Source: CAXXOK01 sp963674895 (lineage in GTDB: Bacteria > Bacillota > Clostridia > Christensenellales > Aristaeellaceae). From it: a DNA stretch of 64,000 nt. Positions 51,320 to 59,810 of the stretch are shown here, one piece after another; within the stretch, counting starts at the first letter, position 1; each line of letters begins with the position of its first letter. The notes beneath the pieces were generated by a model, which saw only the letters and a program-made list of their open reading frames with translations, was not told the DNA's origin and searched no databases. A program made the translations under genes and the position numbers. The stretch spans positions 434,001-498,000 of the forward strand of contig CAXXCY010000001.1 in assembly GCA_963674895.2 (NCBI GenBank), written 5' to 3'.

Positions 51320-51872
51320 GAAACTCCTCCTTCAGGATGGCGTATAGCTCCATATCCCGGAACTGCCCCTTGTTGTACAGGCGTTTGCGCAGCGTGCCCT
51401 CGTGGCGCATGCCCGCGTGGCGCATCACCGCGCCGCTGGCGGGGTTCTCCACCTCGTGCTGCGCCTCGACGCGGTTCAGCTTCAGCTCCTTGAAGCAATA
51501 CGCAAGCAGCGCCTGCAGCGCCTCGGTCATCAGCCCCTGGTTCCAGTACTTCCGGCTCAGGCTGTAGCCGACCTCGGCGGAGCGGTTTTGCCTGTTGAGG
51601 GTCATCAGCCCGATGGTGCCGATCACGCGGCTTTCCTCATTGAGCTCGATCACATAGGTAAACGGCGGCGCGAAGCGGTAATCGTGGATCATGCGCCTGA
51701 GCACCGCGCGCGTCTCCCGCAGGGACTGGTGCGCCTCCCACAGCACGTGCTTGGCCACCTCGGGGTCCTTGGAATACTCGAACATGTCCTGCGCGTCGCG
51801 CATCCGCGCTGGCCGCAGCGTAAGCCGCCGGGTCTGTATCGCCATGGGATCGAATATCGGATCAAATTGCAT
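51306..51872 (-). CDS. RimJ/RimL-type N-acetyltransferase
   Basis: GNAT protein of 188 residues: IQTRRLTLRPARMRDAQDMF at the start, GTIGLMTLNRQNRSAEVGYS, YWNQGLMTEALQALLAYCFK (acetyl-CoA loop) and LNRVEAQHEVENPASGAVMR, then GMRHEGTLRKR. This is the layout of ribosomal-protein or small-molecule acetyltransferases of the RimJ/L group. Substrate unknown. Its stop lies inside the start region of the TPR lipoprotein gene. Confidence 0.9.
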   Translation of the reverse strand: MQFDPIFDPMAIQTRRLTLRPARMRDAQDMFEYSKDPEVAKHVLWEAHQSLRETRAVLRRMIHDYRFAPPFTYVIELNEESRVIGTIGLMTLNRQNRSAEVGYSLSRKYWNQGLMTEALQALLAYCFKELKLNRVEAQHEVENPASGAVMRHAGMRHEGTLRKRLYNKGQFRDMELYAILKEEFHERT

Positions 51873-51983
51873 GGAAGGGATAACTCCTTTTGTGTGTCAT
51901 ATCTGCTCAATAACTTTGCAATTGCCTAACCGCAAGCAATACCTTATGAACGCCAAGCTTCTTGGAATACATGTTACAGGATA

Positions 51984-52062
51984 CGGAATGAGAAACTCAT
52001 CCGGCTGCGCAAGCAGCCGCACGACAATTTTACATTCCTCACTCCGCATTCCTCATTCTCCT
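51984..52062. repeat. R1 repeat, shortened copy
   Basis: GGAATGAGAAACTCATCC, hairpin CGGCTGC-GCAA-GCAGCCG and ATTCCTCACTCCGCATTCCTC with one further ATTCTCC. In the second hairpin TTGC/GCAA of other copies is replaced by CTGC/GCAG, so the pairing is kept. It lies beyond the stop of the Nudix gene. Confidence 0.65.
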
Positions 52063-52119
52063 GAACCCGGCCGTCCATGTTTTCCACGGCGCGGGAAGTA
52101 TTGCGCTTGTTTGTTCGTT

Positions 52120-52671
52120 CTATCGGCAGAGCCTGTTGTACGCCATTAGCAGCCCGACGGCCGTTTTGGCGTCGCCGAGCTCCCCGCGCATCACCAGCTC
52201 CGCCGCCTCCGTAAGCGGCATGCGCTCCACGGACAGAAACTCGTCCTCGTCCGGGTCCGCGCCGTGCAGGCTCAGCTCCGTCGCCAGATAGATGCTCACG
52301 GCCTCGGTGGAGTATCCCGGGGTCGGCGCCATGCGGATCAGCAGTTCCATGCGCCCGGCCTTGAGCCCCGTTTCCTCCAGCAGCTCGCGATGCGCGCAGT
52401 CAAGCGGGTCCTCGGCGGCGGCGTCCAGCTTTCCGGCGGGGATTTCCAGCATCACGGAGTCGTGCGCCACGCGGTACTGGCGGACCAGCGTAACCATCCC
52501 CCGTTCGTCCACGGGCACCACGGCGGCCGCGCCCTTATGGTACACCAGCTCGCGCGTCGCTTCTTTGCCGTTTGGCAGCAATACCGTCCGCTCGCCTACG
52601 CTGATCACCCGGCCCTGATAGATCGCCCGCTCCCGCAGGAAACCCTCCTTGAGGTCATCGTGTCCCGCCAT
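52120..52671 (-). CDS. Nudix hydrolase, probable ADP-ribose pyrophosphatase
   Basis: Protein of 183 residues of the NudF group, which cleaves ADP-ribose to AMP and ribose phosphate. The Nudix box is present as GKLDAAAEDPLDCAHRELLE followed by ETG. It has one residue more between the first Gly and Glu than the textbook box, while RELLEETG is intact. Family context: LVRQYRVAHDSVMLEIPAGK before and TPGYSTEAVSIYLATEL after it. AAAGGGGG site. Confidence 0.9.
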   Translation of the reverse strand: MAGHDDLKEGFLRERAIYQGRVISVGERTVLLPNGKEATRELVYHKGAAAVVPVDERGMVTLVRQYRVAHDSVMLEIPAGKLDAAAEDPLDCAHRELLEETGLKAGRMELLIRMAPTPGYSTEAVSIYLATELSLHGADPDEDEFLSVERMPLTEAAELVMRGELGDAKTAVGLLMAYNRLCR

Positions 52672-52869
52672 CCGAGCGCCCCCTTTCAGCCCTTCCTTGC
52701 TATTCTACACCCGCACGAAAGAACCCTTGTCCCGCGCACAACCAATCTATCCCGCGCGGCGGCCCGCCGCAACCGAATATTATTGACTTTCTATTACGAA
52801 AGCATTACAATTAAGGGTATCCACAGTCAAATCTGGTGCAGACCCTTTTCAAAAGGAGGAACTCCTGTT

Positions 52870-55182
52870 ATGAAGAACCTATCCTATCCTATCCTGCGCA
52901 AAGTTATTTGGCTGCTGCTTGCGGTGTTCCTCATGGCGGCGCAGTTCGCGTTTGCCGCCGAGCTCACCCCGGAAGAACTTATGGCCATGCCGGCCGTCAG
53001 CATTACCTACTATATGCAGGAGGGCGGCGAGCCGATGGTGATGGACGCCGCGCCCACGCTCACCCCGCTGGGCAAGGCCTATTGGGCGATGATTCCCGCG
53101 CAAGCGTTTTCCTTCCCCATGACGCTCAATATCACCGCCAGCGAAACCGCGCCCTACACCTTTATCCCGGCGAGCGGCGAAACGCTGGTTACGGATCTCG
53201 CCACCGTCGATTACGAGGGCACGTCCACGCTGATCACCGCCTATCAGAACGACGTTATGGTGGACACCTATTGGCTGTACGTTTCCACGGTGGAAATGCC
53301 GCTGATCGTCGAGCCCGCCGAAGTGCCCGTATATTACGTGGATTCCGAAAATAACGCCAACGTCCTGCACTACGAGGTGGTGCTCGCCTACTACGACCAG
53401 GACAACATCATTACCGCCGACACCGGTTTGGTGCCCGCCAATTACACGCTCGTGGGCGACGCAAGCGCCGCCGTGACCGTGAACGAAACGGGGCAGGCCA
53501 CGCCCGAATGGGTGACCTTCTATTTTCAGCCTCAGGCCGTGCAGGGCACGCTGACTGTCTATTATACGGATCAATACGGGGCCGAGATCGCGTCCTCCCA
53601 GACGAAAACGCTCGATCCCGGCACATATACGATCTACCCCGAACCGTCCGGCCTGCCCTCCGGCTATGTACTCTCGGCGGACAGCCCCTCGCAGGTCGAC
53701 GTCACGGTCACGTCCACGGGCGAAGTTTCCCAGGAAGTCGTCACCTTCATGTACGAGCCCCAGATTGTCACCGGTATCCTGACCGTCAACTATACCGATG
53801 AAAGCGGCACGCCTTTGGTCGCGCCTGAAATGCTGGAACTCAGTACGGGCGATCATACCGTAACCCCCAACCCCGTCTATGTCCCCACGGGATATGTGCT
53901 CTCCGGAATGTCGCAGACGCAGTTTAGCGTCAACGTAAATTCGCAGGGCGGCGTCACCCCGACGTCCGTCACGTTCTATTACGTGCCCGAGCAGGTGACG
54001 CCCGTCACGGGCACCCTGGCCGTGTACTACACCGATCTGGGCGGTGTGCAGATCATTTCGCCGGAAACCAGGACGCTGGAACAGGGGCAGCACACCATTA
54101 CGCCCAACAGTGCCGCCATACCGTCCGGCTATACGCTGTCCGCGTCCTCCCAGCCCTCCTATACCGTCACGGTGGACGCGACCGGCGCGGTTTCGCCCGC
54201 ATCGGTCACTTTCCTGTACGAGCCCGTCCAGCAGACCGCCACCGGCACGCTGACCATCCAGTATCTGGATGCCTCCGGCACGCAGGTCGGCGCCCCGCAA
54301 ACCGTCTCTCTCGCCACGGGCTCCCATACCGTCGCCATCAACACCTCCACGATCCCGTCCGGCTACACGCTGGACGCGTCGTCGCCCACAGAGTTCACCG
54401 TAACGGTCGATTCGGCCGGCGTCGTATCGCCGTCAACGGTCGCCTTTATACTCGCGGCCACGCAAACGGCGACCCCGACACCCACCCCCACCGAATCGCC
54501 CGCGGTAACCGCAACCCCCACCCCCACCGAATCGCCCGCGGAAACCGCAACCCCCACCCCGACCGCATCCGCGTTTGATCCGGCCTCGTATGCGGATTAC
54601 GCGGCCGTCGGGGAAACCGCGCGGACCAATAAATCAAGCGTCAATCTCCGGTCTACGCCGGATTCCGATTCGTCCACCAACATCGTTTCCCAGGTGCCGC
54701 AGGGTACCGAGGTCTGGGTATACGGAACGTTCACTTCCGGCGGTACGCTATGGGCGTATGCCAGCTACAACAGCACCGACTGCTTTGTCTGGAACAGCCT
54801 TCTGGATCTGGTGGTGGAAGTCACGCCCACCCCGACCGCGACGCCGTATGATCCCACATCGTTCGCGGATTACACCGCCGTCGGCCAAAGCGCGCGTACC
54901 AATACGACCAGCGTCAATCTCCGCTCCACGCCGGATTCCACGTCGACCGCCAACCTCGTCGCCCAGGTGCCGCAGGGTACCGAAGTATGGGTGTACGGAA
55001 CGTTCACCTCCGGCAGCACGCAATGGGCCTACGCCTCCTATAACAATACGGACTGCTATGTATGGTACAGCCTTTTGGATCTGGTCGTCGAGGAAACCCC
55101 GACCGTCGCGCCGACCGATACGCCGACGCCCGCGCCGACGAATACGCCCGCCCCCGTCCACGCTGACCGTGCAGTACGTTGA
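52870..55182 (+). CDS. giant repeat surface protein, intact N-terminal part
   Basis: First 770 codons of a very large surface protein. Signal peptide MKNLSYPILRKVIWLLLAVF, then an N-terminal domain of about 200 residues. Four complete MucBP-like beta repeats of about 75 residues follow (pattern TGTLTVxYTDxxGxxI, PSGYTLSASS, VSPxSVTFxYEP). Next come Pro/Thr linkers (TPTPTESPAVTATPTPTESP) and two SH3b-type modules (TSVNLRSTPDS ... WVYGTFTSG ... WAYASYN). The ATG at 52870 with AAAGGAGG upstream is the start; the frame extends upstream as shadow of the Nudix gene. The TGA at 55182 results from a lost C in the run at 55150-55155; the protein-like sequence continues in another frame to 58215. Confidence 0.85.
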   Translation: MKNLSYPILRKVIWLLLAVFLMAAQFAFAAELTPEELMAMPAVSITYYMQEGGEPMVMDAAPTLTPLGKAYWAMIPAQAFSFPMTLNITASETAPYTFIPASGETLVTDLATVDYEGTSTLITAYQNDVMVDTYWLYVSTVEMPLIVEPAEVPVYYVDSENNANVLHYEVVLAYYDQDNIITADTGLVPANYTLVGDASAAVTVNETGQATPEWVTFYFQPQAVQGTLTVYYTDQYGAEIASSQTKTLDPGTYTIYPEPSGLPSGYVLSADSPSQVDVTVTSTGEVSQEVVTFMYEPQIVTGILTVNYTDESGTPLVAPEMLELSTGDHTVTPNPVYVPTGYVLSGMSQTQFSVNVNSQGGVTPTSVTFYYVPEQVTPVTGTLAVYYTDLGGVQIISPETRTLEQGQHTITPNSAAIPSGYTLSASSQPSYTVTVDATGAVSPASVTFLYEPVQQTATGTLTIQYLDASGTQVGAPQTVSLATGSHTVAINTSTIPSGYTLDASSPTEFTVTVDSAGVVSPSTVAFILAATQTATPTPTPTESPAVTATPTPTESPAETATPTPTASAFDPASYADYAAVGETARTNKSSVNLRSTPDSDSSTNIVSQVPQGTEVWVYGTFTSGGTLWAYASYNSTDCFVWNSLLDLVVEVTPTPTATPYDPTSFADYTAVGQSARTNTTSVNLRSTPDSTSTANLVAQVPQGTEVWVYGTFTSGSTQWAYASYNNTDCYVWYSLLDLVVEETPTVAPTDTPTPAPTNTPAPVHADRAVR

Positions 55183-58100
55183 CGCGGACGGACTCGCGAT
55201 CGCGGACGACCAGGTTTCTCACGCTCACCGCCGGCACCTATGCCGTCTCCCCCGATACGGCGCATGTGCCCGACGGCTACGTATTATCCGCGGAATCACC
55301 GGCGAGCTATACCGTTACCGTGAATGAATCCGGCGCCGTGTCCCCCCGCCGTTGCCGTCTTTGCATACGCCCTGATTTCCCCGACGGATTACGCCGACAG
55401 AAGCGCCCACCGCGTCGCCCACAGCGTCGCCGACCCCGGAAACCGGAGGATATCGCGTCGCAGTACCCGGATTACCTGGCCTACGGGCTGTATGCCACTA
55501 CCAACGAAACCGGCGTGCGCCTTCGCACATCGCCCCATATTTATTCGGACAACCTTGCATTCCAGGTGGAAATGGGCACCGAGGTTTACGTGCACGGCGT
55601 GTTCACGGGCACCAACGACATCCAGTGGGCCTATATCCGCTACTCGAATACGGATTGCTACGTATGGCTCAGCCTGCTCGATTTTGACGCCCTCAACCCC
55701 ACGCCCTCCCCCACACCGACGCCGTCCCCCGACGCCGTCCCCGACGCCCAAGCCGACGGACGATCTGTCCGCAACCTATCCGGATTATACCGAGCTCGGC
55801 GTGTACGCCTATACCAACACCAATTCCGTCAATCTTCGCGCGGAGCCCAGTACCTCGTCTTCCACCCTGGTCCCCTACCAGGTGCCGACGGGTACCGAAG
55901 TCTGGGTGTACGGCACCTTTACGCTCAGCGACACGCCCTGGGGCCTATGTCCGCTATGCCAACACCAACTGCTACGTATGGGCAAGCCTGATCGACCTCG
56001 ATCTCAGCGTTCCCACGCCGACCGTTTACCCCCACGGATACGCCGGCCGCGTCGCCCACGGAGGACCGCCTCGCCTACGGTCACGGTCACAGCCACCCCC
56101 ACGGCGTCCCCCCACCCCGACGCTGTCCCCGACGCCCGCCAATATGCCCGGCGAGGACGACCAGCCCGCGGATATCTCCGCGACCTACCCAAGCTATGCC
56201 CAGGTCGGCAAACCCGCTACCACCAATACCACGGCCGTGCGCCTGCGCACCACGCCTGATTCCTCCGTGAGCGACAATATCCAGTTCCAGGTGAGCATGG
56301 GTACCGACCTGTGGGTGCACGGAACGTTCACCATCGGCGACAGGGAATGGGCCTATGTCCGCTATGCCACCATGGACTGCTATGTGTGGTCAAGCCTGCT
56401 GACGGTCGATACAGCCTTCGTCACCCCCACGCCCACGCCCTCGCCCACACCGACGCCGTCTCCCACGCCGACGCCGTCCCCGACGCCGACAAATTCGCCC
56501 CACACCGACTCCCACGCCCACAAACTCGCCCACGCCCACACCGACCGCCTCCGCCAGCACGTCGCCGACCGGGACGGACGAAGAGCTCGGCCAGTATTTC
56601 GGGTACGCGATAACCACCACCCAGTCCCGCCATGCGCAAACGCCTTCAACTTTGACGACGGATCCATCATCGCCACGCTTCCCGCCAACACGCTGTTGTA
56701 CCTCAACGGACAGAGAACGGCCGCGGACACCGTGTGGACAAGCGCGCAGACACGTTTGAGCGAAGACCCCGTCATCGGCGTCCTGCCTTTCAATTCCGTG
56801 CAGATGATCTCCGACGACGTCGCCAAACGCGATGATCGAAGAATATACGGCCGCCAACGAGCCCGAGCCCGAACCCGAGGAAACCGCAGCAGCAGTCGGG
56901 CTACTATCTCACTTTGGGCGACGACGTGCCCTTGCGCAGCTTCCCCAGCTCCCAGGCCTCGATACTCGCCTGGCTGGCCGAGGATCAGGCGGTCTATGTT
57001 TTCCGGGCAGGTGTATTCCGAGGGCTACGGCTGGCACGTGAGCTACTATGGAAACCTGTCGGGCTATATCCGCGAGGACCAGCTCCGCGCGATGAGCTCC
57101 ACGGAAGTCGCCGCCTATCTGGCGGAAAACCAGCCCATCGAAGAGCCCGAAGTGACCGCCGCGCCGTACGATCCGTACGCCGATTCCAGCTACGGCTATG
57201 TCACGTCCAATTCGGTCAATTTCCGGCAAAACACCGGGCGGCACGCGCATCGGCGTGCTCAACCAGTACGCCTTCGCGCTGGTGCTCGGTTCCCAGAATG
57301 TGGGACGGAGCGCTCTGGTATAACATCAACCAGTCCGGCACCGTCGGCTGGATCAGCGGAAGTTATTTCGACGTGCTCAATCTATCCGAGCTCTCCTCCT
57401 TCCTCAATTCCAGCGAGTACCTGCAGGGAATTATGAATTCCACCACAGGCACCTCCACGACCTCGTCCTCCTCTTCCAGCGGTTTCCGCCACACAGGGGC
57501 AGGTTTTCCGCCGTGGAGGACTGGAACGTCGGCGTATGGGAAAAACCCCTCCTCCAGCCTGAAACGTGTCCTATGAACCGTTCAATCCCTACGCTACGCC
57601 CACCGTGCCGCTGACGATCGAATCGCCCACGCCGGAGCCGACAGCCACCTTTGTGATCGGCACCATGATTCCCATCGAGTATGAAGAGGACACCAAGGAA
57701 AACCCAGACCGGCAGCAACTGGCTGGGGCTCACGCTCGGCGGCCTCGTGCTGGTGGGCGGTGCGGGCGGCGTATACGCCTATGCGCTGACGCAGAACAAA
57801 AAAGCGCAAGGCCGCCGCGCGGGCCGCCGCTGCAAGGCAGCGCTCCCAGCAGCAAGGCGCCTCGCAAAATCCCTACGCGCGCCGCGCCGCTGCAGCGCCG
57901 CCAGCCGCCGCGGGACAGCAGCAGAAAAATCAGAACCCCTACCAGCGGCCCAATCCGTACGCACGGCCGCCGCAGCAGCAGAATGGACAAAACACAGGGC
58001 GCACGCCCAATCCGTACGCGCAGCGCCCGGCTCCCTTCTCCACGCAGCAACCGCCGCAGGCGCCCTTCTCCACACAGCAGCCGACGCAGACGAATCCCTA

Positions 58101-58215
58101 CGCGAGGCCCCAGACGCCAGGCGGCGCTGAACCCCAATCCGGCAGCGATCAGCAGCAGCCGCGCACCGGCCGCCGTTCCAGCCGCTATAACAGGCCGGAT
58201 GACGATAACGAATAA
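55183..58215 (+). pseudogene. giant surface protein, frameshifted C-terminal continuation
   Basis: Continuation of the same protein across all three frames, interrupted by at least ten one-base indels in homopolymers. By switching frame one reads a fifth MucBP repeat (LTVQYVDADGLAIADD, GTYAVSPDTAHVPDGY), at least three SH3b modules (VRLRTSPHIYSDNLAFQ, SVNLRAEPSTSSSTLV, VRLRTTPDSSVSDNIQF) and further SH3-like units (PLRSFPSSQASILAWLAEDQ, SYGYVTSNSVNFRQ). Near the end are a membrane span (NWLGLTLGGLVLVGGAGGVY) and a cytoplasmic tail with five NPYxR or NPYxxR motifs. The stop is TAA at 58213-58215. Annotated as broken because no single frame encodes it; assembly error is as likely as true decay. 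Confidence 0.75.
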
Positions 58216-58300
58216 GCCTGCGATACGGGGGCCTGCCCCCCTCCCCACTTCCTGCGCCGCGGCAGCGGACATATAGGGAGCACACCATCCCGCAACACGA

Positions 58301-58330
58301 AAGGAAGCGCATCCGCGCTTCCTTTTTTTG
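58301..58330. terminator. intrinsic terminator after the surface-protein gene
   Basis: AAGGAAGCGC-ATCC-GCGCTTCCTT followed by a T-run, a canonical terminator on the plus strand. Its minus-strand side (CAC-GAAAGGAAG) has no good T-run, so its effect on the XRE gene transcript is uncertain. Confidence 0.85.
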
Positions 58331-58349
58331 TCCCCGTTTCATTTTTCCG

Positions 58350-58712
58350 TCAGTTGTCCGCCTCATGCTGCAGCCCGTCCATAAAGGTTTCCATATGCTC
58401 CCACGCTTCCTTGGGCAGGTCCGCCAGACCGCGAAGAAACGCCTTCATAAAGGCGTTGTCCCCTTCCATGATGCGGATCAGCTTATCCGTATCGTCCGCA
58501 TCCCTGGGCTCCGTCATCTTTCCCTCTCCGGTTTTCAGCCAGGCGCAGCCTACGCCGCATTCCCGGCAAATCAACCGCTGCATCGCTTCCGACGGCAGTA
58601 CGCGGCCTATCTCCCACGAAGCAATCACGTCGCGGGACACACCGATCAACTCTGCGAACTGCCGTTGGGTCATGTTCATGGTCTTTCGGATCGTTTTCAG
58701 CCTTTTCTGCAC
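58350..58712 (-). CDS. XRE-family phage-type repressor
   Basis: Protein of 120 residues. The N-terminal helix-turn-helix is LKTIRKTMNMTQRQFAELIG, followed by VSRDVIASWEIGRVLPSEAM. The middle (CRECGVGCAWLKTGEGKM) is the usual 'W-L-x-T-G-E-G' link of clostridial phage repressors. The C-terminal 50 residues are helical and probably dimerise. The ATG at 58736 is possible, but GGAGG eight bases before the GTG at 58712 favours the shorter form. It is divergent from a two-gene phage-like operon with symmetric operators between, so it most likely acts as a CI-type repressor. Confidence 0.85.
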   Translation of the reverse strand: MQKRLKTIRKTMNMTQRQFAELIGVSRDVIASWEIGRVLPSEAMQRLICRECGVGCAWLKTGEGKMTEPRDADDTDKLIRIMEGDNAFMKAFLRGLADLPKEAWEHMETFMDGLQHEADN

Positions 58713-58763
58713 ACCGTCCACCTCCGTTTGCACCATTGTAACACAAAGAAATGTGGAGGTCTA

Positions 58764-58788
58764 CACATATTTATCATATATATGTGTT
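58764..58788. promoter_or_regulatory. candidate operator of the XRE repressor, left site
   Basis: ACACATAT and ATATGTGT form an inverted repeat of eight bases separated by nine, in the repressor-proximal part of the divergent control region. Confidence 0.5.
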
Positions 58789-58798
58789 GACATACACA
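58783..58798. promoter_or_regulatory. candidate repressor operator over the -35 box
   Basis: TGTGTTGACATACACA: half-sites TGTGT and ACACA six bases apart, containing the -35 box of the early promoter. Matches the site at 58815. Confidence 0.65.
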
Positions 58799-58815
58799 AT
58801 TTCATCCGCTATAAT
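58787..58815 (+). promoter_or_regulatory. perfect consensus promoter of the phage-like operon
   Basis: TTGACA (58787-58792), exactly 17 bases, TATAAT (58810-58815). It is the only fully consensus sigma-A promoter I see in the window and must be held in check by the operators over it. Confidence 0.85.
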
Positions 58816-58830
58816 GTGTAAACAAACACA
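58815..58830. promoter_or_regulatory. candidate repressor operator after the -10 box
   Basis: TGTGTAAACAAACACA: the same half-sites TGTGT and ACACA with the same six-base spacing as at 58783, 32 bases (three helical turns) downstream. Confidence 0.65.
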
Positions 58831-58877
58831 CTGTCGGCCCATAAAGATGCTGTCTGTGCACATTGCAGGAGGGTTAT

Positions 58878-59057
58878 ATGAATTTGAAACGCACCGCACG
58901 GAACAACCGGGCCCGGCGCCGGGCGATCCGCAGGGCCGGCGCGCTGCCGCCGGACCAGCAAACGCTTGCAGCAGTCTACGCACTGGGCATACGCGACGGC
59001 CTGCGCATCGCGGCGGACATCCGCCAAAAAACCCGCCGCGCAGAAGGGAGCGCCTGA
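58878..59057 (+). CDS. small basic phage-like protein
   Basis: Protein of 59 residues, MNLKRTARNNRARRRAIRRA at the start, very rich in arginine, then PPDQQTLAAVYALGIRDGLR. AGGAGGG site. The stop overlaps the next start (TGATG). Position in phage operons and strong positive charge suggest a nucleic-acid-binding accessory, but I do not recognise the family. Confidence 0.65.
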   Translation: MNLKRTARNNRARRRAIRRAGALPPDQQTLAAVYALGIRDGLRIAADIRQKTRRAEGSA

Positions 59058-59611
59058 TGCTTGCCGAAAACGGCCGCGCGCAAACCGCCAAGCGCTGGCT
59101 GTCGGATTACCGCGACCTGTGCTGCCGCCGCGACGCATTGGTGGACGAGCTGGACAGCCTGCGCGCCGCCACCCTCCGCGCAACCTCCCATCTCTCCCAG
59201 GCGCATATCAGCCGCCTGCCCGCCCACGCGAGCTTTGAGGAGCGCTCCCTGGAGCTCGTCGAGGCGCAGGCCCGCCTGCAGCAATTGATCGGCCATATCT
59301 CCGAATCCCTCGACGTCCGCCTCGCCCTCATCGAGCAGCTTGCCGACGAGCGCCACCGCCTCGTCCTCACCCTGCGCTATATCAACGGCCTGGAATGGTT
59401 CAAGGTCGAGCACGCCATGCACTACGAACGCCGCCAGGTCTTCTACTTCCACTCGGAAGCACTGAAGGAAGTCGGAAGGATGATGGAGGAAGGGATCGGG
59501 GATGTGACGAATGAGGAATTAGGAATTAGGAATTGCGGAACAGCTGCTTCGCAACCGCATGATTTCATCGGATCGATAACGCAATACGATAAAACAAAGA
59601 CAGAACCATAG
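59057..59611 (+). CDS. DUF1492-type phage late regulator with repeat-derived C-terminus
   Basis: Protein of 184 residues. Residues 1-150 fit the DUF1492 group of phage sigma-like regulators: YRDLCCRRDALVDELDSLRA, a linker with IEQLADERHRLVLTLRYING, then LEWFKVEHAMHYERRQVFYF and HSEALKEVGRMM. The last block is a region-4-like helix-turn-helix. Such proteins switch on late phage operons in Gram-positive phages. The final 33 residues (from about NEELGIRNCG) are encoded by an R1 repeat that has landed at the end of the gene. No structural genes follow; the only ones in the window are 19 kb away at 25-40 kb. Confidence 0.78.
   Translation: MLAENGRAQTAKRWLSDYRDLCCRRDALVDELDSLRAATLRATSHLSQAHISRLPAHASFEERSLELVEAQARLQQLIGHISESLDVRLALIEQLADERHRLVLTLRYINGLEWFKVEHAMHYERRQVFYFHSEALKEVGRMMEEGIGDVTNEELGIRNCGTAASQPHDFIGSITQYDKTKTEP
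59510..59567. repeat. R1 repeat fragment inside the DUF1492 gene end
   Basis: AATGAGGAATTAGGAATTAG, then GAATTGCGGAACAGCTGCTTCGC and AACCGCATG. It is translated in frame and supplies the C-terminus of the regulator. The 3' half of the repeat is lost. Confidence 0.65.
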
Positions 59612-59636
59612 GAAGTTAGCGTCCCCATCCCCCGCC

Positions 59637-59690
59637 CAAGGGCTTCGCCCTTGACCCGTTAATGGCCGCGCAATGCGCGGCCAAAAACAA
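59637..59690. repeat. R2 repeat fragment
   Basis: AAGGGCTTCGCCCTTGACCC and TGGCCGCGCAATGCGCGGCCA, the central palindromes of R2, 26 bases after the DUF1492 stop. Confidence 0.65.
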
Positions 59691-59810
59691 GAAGATCATT
59701 AATATGGAGATGAAATTATGCTAACAATTACAATTATAGGAAATCAAGAAGAACTTTGCGAAATCTATGAAAAACTACAGATCAACCTTTTAACATCGGA
59801 GCCAAACACA

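Noticed and set aside
52879..54327. 482-codon minus-strand frame opposite the surface protein
   Set aside because: Antisense of MucBP repeats; its own repeats mirror those of the plus strand.
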